DNA from: Deltaproteobacteria bacterium
GTDB taxonomy: Bacteria; Myxococcota; Polyangia; Haliangiales; Haliangiaceae
DNA length: 6,356 bases
Direction of reading: 5' to 3'
Assembly (NCBI GenBank): GCA_018262455.1
Contig: JAGSPR010000391.1
Span: 1-6,356 of the forward strand
In this document: one piece after another, positions 1-6,035 of the stretch
Layout: each line of letters opens with the position of its first letter
Position numbering within the stretch: position 1 is the first letter of the stretch
The notes under the pieces: generated by a model
Told to the model about the DNA's origin: nothing
Databases searched by the model: none
Seen by the model: only the letters and a program-made list of their open reading frames with translations
Translations under genes and position numbers: made by a program

Positions 1-395
1 GTCGCGAGCAGCTCGGCGTCCTCGATCGCGCCACGCGGGAGGAACGTTCGCTCGATCACCTCGACCAGGTCGCGCACGGGGCACGGCTTGGCGATCCACC
101 GATGAATGTCGAGGACGGCTCGCACGCGATCCGTCGAGCGAGCCTCGCCGGACAGGACGAGGCGCGCGACCTGCGGGAAGCGGTGGCGCGCCGTCCGCAG
201 AAACACGAGGCCGTCCATCTGCGGCATCCCGACATCCGAGACGATGACATCGACGGGTTCGCGTTCGAGCAGGGCGAGGGCGGCGACGGCGCTCGTGGTG
301 TAGGTCACCTGCCAGTCCGGGCGGTGGCTCCGCAAAGATCGCTCGATCCCGCGCAGGACGAGCGGCTCGTCATCGACGAACAGGACCCGGATCAT
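1..395 (-). CDS. Response regulator, N-terminal receiver domain (3' part beyond window edge)
   Basis: The first 131 codons of a response regulator, open to the left edge. The product begins MIRVLFVDDEP. The receiver shows Asp8/Asp9, phosphoacceptor Asp54 (VSDVGMPQMDG), Ser82 in place of the usual Thr (LVLSGEA) and Lys103 (IAKPCPV). The combination of VSDxxMPxMDG, RLVLSGEA and the KPC motif, then a linker helix (DLVEVIERTF...AIEDAELLA), resembles receivers fused to HDOD domains and, less often, HD-GYP domains. The output domain is outside the window, so this is inference. It is the last visible member of the operon and a candidate final acceptor of the relay. Nothing in the visible part points to a DNA-binding output. 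Confidence 0.9.
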   Translation of the reverse strand, partial: MIRVLFVDDEPLVLRGIERSLRSHRPDWQVTYTTSAVAALALLEREPVDVIVSDVGMPQMDGLVFLRTARHRFPQVARLVLSGEARSTDRVRAVLDIHRWIAKPCPVRDLVEVIERTFLPRGAIEDAELLA

Positions 396-1699
396 GCGGC
401 ACGCTCCTGCTGGCAGCGAGGCAGCGACAGGTGAAACGTGGTCCCGGCGCCGACGACCGACTCGAAGTCGATCGTGCCGTGATGGCGATCGACGATCGCT
501 GCCCGGACCATCGCGAGACCCTGACCGGTGCCCTCTCCGAGCGACTTGGTGGTGAAGAACGGCTCGAAGACGCGGGCCCGATGCTCGTCGGGGATCCCGG
601 TGCCGGTATCCGCGACGCTGACCGTGACGACGCTCGCCGTGGCCCGGGTCGTGATCGTGATCCGGCCGCGCCTGCCGCCGTCTCGCTTCGCGGTGATCGC
701 CTGGGCCGCGTTGATCACGAGGTTCAAGATCGCTCGCCCGAGCTCGTCCGCATGTCCCCGCACCGGGGGGAGCTCGCCGAGATCGAGCACGAGGTCGGCC
801 GAGTACTTGTACTGGCTCTTCGCGAGCTCGGCCGCCATCCGGATCTGCCGGTTGAGATCGACGGTGTCGTGCTGGGTGTCGCTGGTGTGCGCGTACTCGC
901 GGACGCTGCGCACGATCGCGGTCACGCGCGCGACCCCACTCAACGCGTCTCCGATCGCTCCTGTCATGCTGTCGAACAGCTCTGCCGTCTCCCCGCCGCT
1001 CTCCGGCTTGAGGTCCCCGATCGTCTCGGCGAGGAACTCGAGACTCGACTGGATGTACTGGGTCGGCGTGTTGATCTCGTGCGCGATCCCCGCGGCCAGC
1101 CGTCCGAGCGACTCGAACTTCTGCGACACCCCGAGCTCGATCTGCAGCCTGCGAGCGACCTCGCGCTGGACCTGCGCTTCGAGCCGCTCCATGTCCCGCT
1201 GCAGCTCGCGGCCGCGGTGCCACTTCTCCGACATGCAGGCGGCGAGCTGGCGGACCTCGATCGGCTCGAACGGCTTGCGCAGGATCACGAGCTGGTCGCG
1301 CCGCGGGGTCCGCGCGAGGATGTCCTGCCAGGAGTACGTCGAGTGCGCGGTGCACAGGACGATCTCGAGATCCGGCTGCTGACGCCAGAGCTGGACCGCC
1401 GTCTCGACACCATCGATGCCGGGTGGCATCTGGATGTCGATGAACGCGACCGACAGGGGCGCGCCGGAGGCGAGCGCCGAGCTGCACGCGGTGATCGCGT
1501 CGGCGCCCTGCCGCGCGTAGTGCATCCGGTAGCGCGGCTGCTCGGTCGCGACCCGCGGCGCTCCGCCGAGCGCGAGCTCGAGCTCGTCGAGCGTCGCGAC
1601 CGTCGGATCCGAGCCCGGCGCGTCGAGGAGGCTCCGGAAGCTATCGAGGATCGACTGCTCGTCGTCGACCACGAGGATGTTCGGTTGGGCGGTGGTCAC
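392..1699 (-). CDS. Soluble REC-histidine kinase (N-terminal receiver, C-terminal kinase)
   Basis: A 435-residue cytoplasmic protein with no membrane segment. The receiver (about 7-155) has the acidic pair Asp12/Asp13 (ILVVDDE), phosphoacceptor Asp88 (FIDIQMPPG), Thr117 (LCTAHS) and Lys142 (LRKPF). Some 75 residues separate Asp13 and Asp88, against about 40-45 in ordinary receivers, so there is an insert around residues 30-55. The TAHSTYSWQDI and IEVRQLAACMSEKW blocks match a receiver subfamily I recognise. A coiled-coil linker (about 160-195) leads to the HisKA region with LAAGIAHEINTPTQYI (His207) and an ATPase domain with Asn326/Asn330, ADTGTGIP (363-370), FEPFFTTK and GTGQGLAMV (390-398). 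The likely role is to receive phosphate from the neighbouring membrane kinase and use it to tune its own kinase activity. The start is GTG in a GTGA overlap with the upstream stop; the stop is in an ATGA overlap with the next gene. Confidence 0.92.
   Translation of the reverse strand: MTTAQPNILVVDDEQSILDSFRSLLDAPGSDPTVATLDELELALGGAPRVATEQPRYRMHYARQGADAITACSSALASGAPLSVAFIDIQMPPGIDGVETAVQLWRQQPDLEIVLCTAHSTYSWQDILARTPRRDQLVILRKPFEPIEVRQLAACMSEKWHRGRELQRDMERLEAQVQREVARRLQIELGVSQKFESLGRLAAGIAHEINTPTQYIQSSLEFLAETIGDLKPESGGETAELFDSMTGAIGDALSGVARVTAIVRSVREYAHTSDTQHDTVDLNRQIRMAAELAKSQYKYSADLVLDLGELPPVRGHADELGRAILNLVINAAQAITAKRDGGRRGRITITTRATASVVTVSVADTGTGIPDEHRARVFEPFFTTKSLGEGTGQGLAMVRAAIVDRHHGTIDFESVVGAGTTFHLSLPRCQQERAA
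404..408 (-). promoter_or_regulatory. Ribosome binding site of the left-edge response regulator
   Basis: AGGAG lies inside the end of the REC-kinase gene, 8 bases before the ATG at 395. It supports that start, which overlaps the upstream TGA by four bases. Confidence 0.8.
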
Positions 1700-3234
1700 G
1701 ACGTCGCCCCCCCGATCGGAACGCGCAGGGTGAACGTCGCCCCCCGGTCCTGGCCGGCGCTCGCAACCTCGAGGGAGCCGCCCATCTGGCGCGCGGCGAG
1801 CGACGACGAGTGCAGGCCATACCCGTGCCCGTCGGACTTGCTCGTGAACCCCGCACTGAAGATCCGCTTCAGGAGATCGGCGGGGATCCCCACCCCGGAG
1901 TCCGTGACCCGGATCGCGAGAGAGCCGTCCTCGACCGCGGCCGCGACGCGGATCCTGCGTGGGCTGGTGCCCGACCGCACGGCATCGCGCGCGTTCGACA
2001 CGAGGTTGACGACGATCTGCATCACCCGGTGACGGTCGATCATCAGATGGTCCGCGACGAGGGAGGGGGCGATGTCGAGCTCGAGCTCGAGATCGCCGCG
2101 CTTGCTCGGAGGACATGCGATCTCGACGGTCTCGTCGAGGAGAGTCGGGATGTGCGTCGTCTCGACCACGCTCCGCAGGCGCGCATACGCGTTCTGCATC
2201 GCGACGACGCGCTTGATGTGGTCGATATGCCCGCCGAGGACGCCGACGTCCCGGAGGGCGTCGCCGCGTCCGCGATCGAGGGCCTCGGTGACGACCGCAA
2301 CGTACTGCGCAGCCGCGGCGACGCGCTCTCGCTCCACGCTGCCGGTCGCGAGCGCGGCCGTCAACAGCTCGTGTAGCCGCCGCAGGCGATCGAACGGCAT
2401 GGCGTCGAGTCGCTCTCGCAGCATCTCGACGGCGACGTTGACCGACGTCAGGACGTTGCCGACGTTGTGCAGCACGCCGGTGGCGACCTCGGCCATGCCG
2501 GCATGGCGCGAGGCGCTTAGCAGCTCGCGCTGGCTGACCTCGTGGATCCTCTCGAGCATCGCTCGAAGTGCATCTGCGAGCCGCGCGACCTCGGTGCCTC
2601 CACCGGCGACCGTCGGGAGCTCCGCCGGCATCTCGCCGAGCGAGATCCTGCGCGCGGTCCGCGTCAGCGTCCGGATCGGGCGGACGACGAAGGCGGCGAG
2701 CAGCATCGTCGCCAGGATGCCGAGCCCGAGCACGAACGCCGTCGTCAGCGCCACGGTTCGCCGTGTCTTGTCTCGCTCGATCACGAGCTGTTCGAGCGAG
2801 AAGCCAACGTGCAACGTGCCACGACCTCCAGCGAGTCCCTGGATCGGTGTGGTGACGATGAGGATGTCGTCGGTCGACTCGATCGAGAACTCCGTCGGCC
2901 AGGCCACGCGCTGCGGGATCGCGTCCGGGTGCCACGCAGCGATCAGCGGACCGTCGGCATCGCGGACCATGCCGAAGCGCGCATCGCGCGTGCTCGCGAG
3001 CCAGGCGAGGATCGTCGACGCGTTCTCCGGATCGTCGAACTCGAGGGCGGGGCCGAGCGCGGTCGACATCACCTGCGCGATCGACGCTGCGCGCGCCTCC
3101 GCATCGGCATGGGCCTGACGCGCCATGCGCGCAGGGAAGAACACGACCATGAACAGGCCGATGGCGGCGAGCAAACAGCTGAACACGACGACCATCCGGG
3201 TGCCGAGCGACCAGCGCTGGAGGAGCGGGATCAT
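1696..3234 (-). CDS. Membrane sensor histidine kinase: CHASE8-like periplasmic domain, HAMP, HNVGN-type kinase core
   Basis: A 512-residue inner-membrane kinase. TM1 is about 13-33 and TM2 about 161-184. The roughly 125 residues between them form a periplasmic sensor whose ALEFDDPENAS...LAWLAS...DADGPLIAAW pattern resembles CHASE8, the domain of YfiN. HAMP follows (VVRPIRTL, about 184-235). The phosphoacceptor region reads GMAEVATGVLHNVGN, with His256 followed by Asn rather than the common Glu. A long helical stretch (270-360) contains GGHIDHIKRVVAMQNAYARL, typical of HNVGN kinases as I recall them. The ATPase domain has the N-box (Asn410, Asn414), G1 (DSGVGIP, 445-451), FSAGFTSK, and G2 (GHGYGLHSS, 469-477). 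No receiver is attached, so phosphate should pass to the receiver proteins encoded next. Its ATG overlaps the yfiR-like stop and its TGA overlaps the GTG of the REC-kinase gene. CHASE8 is a pattern-based call. Confidence 0.9.
   Translation of the reverse strand: MIPLLQRWSLGTRMVVVFSCLLAAIGLFMVVFFPARMARQAHADAEARAASIAQVMSTALGPALEFDDPENASTILAWLASTRDARFGMVRDADGPLIAAWHPDAIPQRVAWPTEFSIESTDDILIVTTPIQGLAGGRGTLHVGFSLEQLVIERDKTRRTVALTTAFVLGLGILATMLLAAFVVRPIRTLTRTARRISLGEMPAELPTVAGGGTEVARLADALRAMLERIHEVSQRELLSASRHAGMAEVATGVLHNVGNVLTSVNVAVEMLRERLDAMPFDRLRRLHELLTAALATGSVERERVAAAAQYVAVVTEALDRGRGDALRDVGVLGGHIDHIKRVVAMQNAYARLRSVVETTHIPTLLDETVEIACPPSKRGDLELELDIAPSLVADHLMIDRHRVMQIVVNLVSNARDAVRSGTSPRRIRVAAAVEDGSLAIRVTDSGVGIPADLLKRIFSAGFTSKSDGHGYGLHSSSLAARQMGGSLEVASAGQDRGATFTLRVPIGGATS
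1707..1713 (-). other. G7 run at the membrane kinase 3' end; weak RBS and possible slippage site
   Basis: Seven consecutive G on the coding strand lie within the last codons of the membrane kinase, 7 bases before the GTG start of the REC-kinase gene. The run can serve as a poor Shine-Dalgarno sequence. A one-base backward slip here would enter the REC-kinase frame with no stop between them, giving one fused hybrid protein. Whether slippage happens is unknown. Confidence 0.4.
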
Positions 3235-3821
3235 GGCGAGCCCTCCTCGACGAGCCGGGCGAGCTGCAGCAGCCCCGCACCGAACCGAGCGCCTTGCGCG
3301 CGCGACGCCTCGAGGTTGATCACGATCTCGTCGCGCTCGTGGCCAGAGATCAGGCCGATCGCGAGGCCACCTCGAACCGCGTCCTCGCGTCGCGACAGGG
3401 TGATGATCTTGCGTGCACGCGCGAGCTTGCGCAGCCCGTCCGTCGCCGCGCCGAGGTCCGAGGCGACGATCATCAGCGCCGGCCCGTGCTTCGCGAGCTG
3501 TGCGTCGAGCGCTGCCTCCGAGCCGAGGTCGAGTGCGACCACGCGCACGCTGCGCCCGCCGACCTTGACCTTCGGCAGGAGCGCGAAGCCAGCGAGCCAG
3601 CGTGCACGCTCCTCGCGGCTGGCGGCCCGGCCCGATGACACCACCACGATCGTGACGACGCCACCGGAGGTGCGCTCCGCGAGCGCCTTGTCGTACGCGA
3701 GGACGCGCAGGGCGATCAGCACCTGACGGGCCGCTGCCTTCGCCTGCGGATCGGCGGGCTCCGCGCGCACGGTAGTCGTACAGAGCGCGAGCGCGCACGC
3801 GATGGTGAGGATGCCGCGCAC
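3231..3821 (-). CDS. YfiR/DUF4154-family periplasmic protein
   Basis: A 196-residue exported protein. Residues 1-20 form a signal peptide (hydrophobic ILTIACALALCTTT, cleavage likely after VRA). The residue before Cys14 is Leu, so this is not a lipobox. The mature part matches the DUF4154/YfiR pattern: a helix with the family-like IALRVLAYDKAL near 36-47, a strand VVTIVVVSSGR (55-65), a central VVALDLGSE and LMIVASDLG, the IITLSRRED strand (139-147), and the family-typical end EIVINLEASRAQGARFGAGLLQLARLV (165-191). YfiR of Pseudomonas is a periplasmic inhibitor of the diguanylate cyclase YfiN through its CHASE8-type domain. Here the downstream gene encodes a kinase with such a domain, so a regulator-sensor pair is inferred. 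The mature protein has no cysteine, so the disulfide-based redox control known for Pseudomonas YfiR cannot apply. The start is GTG one base after the receptor TGA, and the stop overlaps the kinase ATG. Confidence 0.85.
   Translation of the reverse strand: MRGILTIACALALCTTTVRAEPADPQAKAAARQVLIALRVLAYDKALAERTSGGVVTIVVVSSGRAASREERARWLAGFALLPKVKVGGRSVRVVALDLGSEAALDAQLAKHGPALMIVASDLGAATDGLRKLARARKIITLSRREDAVRGGLAIGLISGHERDEIVINLEASRAQGARFGAGLLQLARLVEEGSP
3242..3247 (-). promoter_or_regulatory. Strong ribosome binding site of the membrane kinase
   Basis: AGGAGG lies inside the end of the yfiR-like gene, 7 bases before the ATG at 3234. It fixes the kinase start there and rules out the longer in-frame reading that would run back to 3798 across the yfiR-like gene. 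Confidence 0.85.
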
Positions 3822-3822
3822 C

Positions 3823-5925
3823 TCAGCGCCCCAGGCCCAGGGAGAGCCGCAACCAGACCGTGCGAGGGTCGTGCGGGATCACGGACTGGCGGTGCTCTTC
3901 TCCCGACGGGTCGCCACCGCGCTCGTCGAACAGGTTCGTGACTCCGAGCGACAGATCGAGCGAGTCGGTGACGTCGTGCACGGTGAGCACGACGTTGGTC
4001 GTGAACAGCGGATCGATCGCGCCGCCGTTGAACGCGAGGCGCTTGTTGACGTAGTAGCTCTCGACGCCGACGTCGGCGCGGCCTCCCCCGATCGGCGCGA
4101 GCAGCATCAGGCTGGCGAGGGAGGACGGCGAGTTCGCGGGCACCTCGCCGCCGAGCGTGCGGGCGCGATACCGCGTGTAGCTGGCGCGGAACCGGATCTT
4201 GTCCCAGCGACCCTCGAGCTCGGTCTCGAGGCCGTACGACCGCATGCCACCCTGATTCTCGAACGACGAGTCGCCGTCGTCACTCGCGGTCAGGCCGATC
4301 AGATCGGTCACGTCCTGGCGGAAGCCGACGACGAGGAGGCGCAGGTGACGCCCGAAGAAGTGCTCGACGCTGAGCTCGCTGGTCTCGCTGTGCTCCGGCC
4401 CGAGCTCGCTCTCTGCCTTCATGCCGAGCGTGGCGCCGTAGAAGCGCTCGTAGGCGTTGGGCGCGCGGAACCCGCGGGCGATGCTCGCGCGGATCCGGCC
4501 GAGCTCCTCGCCGTCGAGCACGAGGCCCGCCTGGGGATTGACCGCGAGCCCGAACGAATCCGGGTGGTAGTCGCCGCGCACCGCGGCGAAGCCGACGACG
4601 CGTCCGAACGCCCTCCCGCTCACGTGGCCGAACAGCGCGACCGTGCGTGGGCGATCCGTGCGGTCGAGGAGCGGGACGTACCCTTCCGGGAGCTGATCGC
4701 CATTGGTCTGTTGCGCGGAGGCCATCCCGGCCTCGGCGCCGGCCGCGATCTCGACATCCGTGAGGTGATCGCCGACAGCCCCGACCTTGTAGCGACCGCT
4801 GAGCTCGCTCGACCACCACACCGCGCGGGCCAGGTCGTGATTCGTGTAGGGCTCGTTCGTCTCCGAGAGATACGGATAGTCGCCGTGATAGCCGTAGTAG
4901 TCTGCGGCGATCCTCGCCACGAGCTCCGCGCGCTCGCCCTTCCGGTTGTACTGGAGATCGGCGTAGGCGCGATCGTCGAACGTGGCGAACGAGTCGCCGA
5001 TCACCGTGCCGAACGCGGCGGTCGGCACGCGCTTGCGGCGGCGGGAGGCGAGCGTGTGGAGCGTCAGGTTGTGGCCGCGCAACGAGCCGAAGAACGAGCC
5101 GACCTCCTCGGCATCACCGCCGGTGACCACGCCGTCACAGGGCTGCGAGGTCCGGCCGCGCAGGCGACACGTCTCGTCGGCGATCGCGAGCTCCGGCATG
5201 TACAGCGCGCTGAGGCCCGGATCGTACGAGTAGGCACCCGCGACGAACAGGTCGAGGTCATGCCCGACGGCGCCGTAGCTCGCAGAGACGTCCTGACCAC
5301 GTGGTGCCACCTTCGAGCGGTTCGCGGGATCCTCGAAGGTCTCGGCGGTCGCCCGCGTGGTGGTCGCGACGTGCAGCCCCGGGCGCGTGGCGCCCGTCGC
5401 TGTCACGATCTGGATCGCGCCGAGCAGCGCGTTCTCGCCATGCACCGACCACGCGCCGCCGCGGATCATCTCGACGCGGTCGATCGCGATCATCGGCAGC
5501 CCGAGCTCGGCGCCTGGTGTGGCCTGGCCGTAGATCGGATCGTTGACGCGGTGGTTGTCGATCGTCAGCCCGAAGCGCGTGTTGTAGTCACCCGGGATGC
5601 TGAAGCCGCGCGCGCCGAGATAGCTGTAGTTGCGATCGTCGCTGACGTAGAGCCCGCGCAGACCCTGCAGGGCGTCGCCCAGCGTGCGGTAGCCGAAGCG
5701 CTCGATCGCGTCGCGATCGAGCGTCGACACGAGGGTAGGGGAATCCCCTGGTTTCTGCGCGTAGCCCGAGGCAGCCGTGACGGGTTGCTCGAGCAGCTCG
5801 CCGAGCGCCAGCACCTCGACATCGACGATCTGTCCGAGGTCGAGATCGTCGTCGGCGACGGCGATCGAGAGCGGCGCGATGATCAGCATCGTGGCCGACG
5901 TCCTGATCACCGAGCGAGCGCGCAC
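3823..5925 (-). CDS. TonB-dependent outer-membrane receptor
   Basis: A 22-strand beta-barrel receptor that would import or sense a ligand across the outer membrane using TonB energy. With GTG 5925 as start the product is 700 residues. Residues 1-24 look like a signal peptide: a basic start (RARSVIR), a hydrophobic core (MLIIAPLSIAVA) and then DDD. A TonB-box-like segment follows (GQIVDVEVLAL, about 31-41). The plug domain spans about 48-175, with DAIERFGYRTLGDALQGL, a conserved DRNYSYLGARGF block, PGDYNTR and the RVEMIRGG motif. The rest is barrel, with a GYHGDYPY motif and a last strand reading VWLRLSLGLGR. Cys253 and Cys263 could form a disulfide in an outer loop. There is no N-terminal STN signalling domain, so it is not a FecA-type transducer. 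Starts at GTG 5910 (695 aa) or GTG 6015 (730 aa, after a weak AGGG) are possible. Its stop is one base from the yfiR-like start. The substrate cannot be inferred. Confidence 0.92.
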   Translation of the reverse strand: MRARSVIRTSATMLIIAPLSIAVADDDLDLGQIVDVEVLALGELLEQPVTAASGYAQKPGDSPTLVSTLDRDAIERFGYRTLGDALQGLRGLYVSDDRNYSYLGARGFSIPGDYNTRFGLTIDNHRVNDPIYGQATPGAELGLPMIAIDRVEMIRGGAWSVHGENALLGAIQIVTATGATRPGLHVATTTRATAETFEDPANRSKVAPRGQDVSASYGAVGHDLDLFVAGAYSYDPGLSALYMPELAIADETCRLRGRTSQPCDGVVTGGDAEEVGSFFGSLRGHNLTLHTLASRRRKRVPTAAFGTVIGDSFATFDDRAYADLQYNRKGERAELVARIAADYYGYHGDYPYLSETNEPYTNHDLARAVWWSSELSGRYKVGAVGDHLTDVEIAAGAEAGMASAQQTNGDQLPEGYVPLLDRTDRPRTVALFGHVSGRAFGRVVGFAAVRGDYHPDSFGLAVNPQAGLVLDGEELGRIRASIARGFRAPNAYERFYGATLGMKAESELGPEHSETSELSVEHFFGRHLRLLVVGFRQDVTDLIGLTASDDGDSSFENQGGMRSYGLETELEGRWDKIRFRASYTRYRARTLGGEVPANSPSSLASLMLLAPIGGGRADVGVESYYVNKRLAFNGGAIDPLFTTNVVLTVHDVTDSLDLSLGVTNLFDERGGDPSGEEHRQSVIPHDPRTVWLRLSLGLGR

Positions 5926-6035
5926 GAAGGACTGGTTCGGCCAGGCGCGTGAAGCGCTGAGGGCCAGGTGGGGTATTCGCCCCAGGTCGCGCGAGAAGCG
6001 GCCGCGACCGCGCACCTCGCCCTACGTGGGCGCGG
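5926..6035. other. Intergenic gap upstream of the TonB-dependent receptor
   Basis: This is the only real gap between genes here, between the kinase stop and the preferred GTG start of the receptor. It is the likeliest place for an operon promoter, but I see no convincing -35/-10 pair and no good sigma-54 -24/-12 pair. It holds one short inverted repeat, described separately, and a pair of CCAGGT direct repeats at 5964-5969 and 5982-5987. No strong terminator with a T-run follows the kinase. If translation instead began at GTG 6015, most of this gap would become coding, but that reading adds 30 residues unlike a signal peptide. Confidence 0.5.
5969..5984 (-). other. Short inverted repeat in the gap before the receptor
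   Basis: TGGGG and CCCCA form a 5-base-pair stem around a 6-base loop, and the two arms overlap a CCAGGT direct repeat. The stem is short and has no following T-run, so a rho-independent terminator is unlikely. It could be an operator or a leader hairpin, but in DNA this G+C-rich such repeats also arise by chance. Confidence 0.25.

Noticed and set aside
431..2032. A 533-codon open frame on the plus strand opposite the REC-kinase and part of the membrane kinase
   Set aside because: It crosses two real genes, has Arg/Asp-rich composition and no recognisable motif; the opposite strand has complete kinase and receiver motifs.
2071..2093. Short tandem TCGAGC repeats
   Set aside because: They encode an alternating Leu-Glu strand (LELELD) in the kinase and fit codon bias; there is no sign of an independent element.
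1700..3280. Upstream extension of the REC-kinase frame, giving a 962-residue product
   Set aside because: Before GTG 1699 this frame reads Arg-rich noise opposite in quality to the clear kinase in the other frame. It matters only if the G7 run causes slippage.
3235..3798. Upstream extension of the membrane kinase to a 700-residue product
   Set aside because: The extension covers the YfiR-like gene in the wrong frame, and a strong AGGAGG sits 7 bases before the ATG at 3234.
3802..5952. A 716-codon open frame on the plus strand opposite the receptor
   Set aside because: Its translation is low-complexity and rich in Arg, Ala, Glu and Val, with no domain. It mirrors a well-supported receptor gene and is expected from G+C-rich third positions.
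5950..5970. A possible sigma-54 promoter (TGGC followed by GC on the minus strand)
   Set aside because: The spacing between the GG and GC elements and the flanking bases do not fit the -24/-12 consensus.
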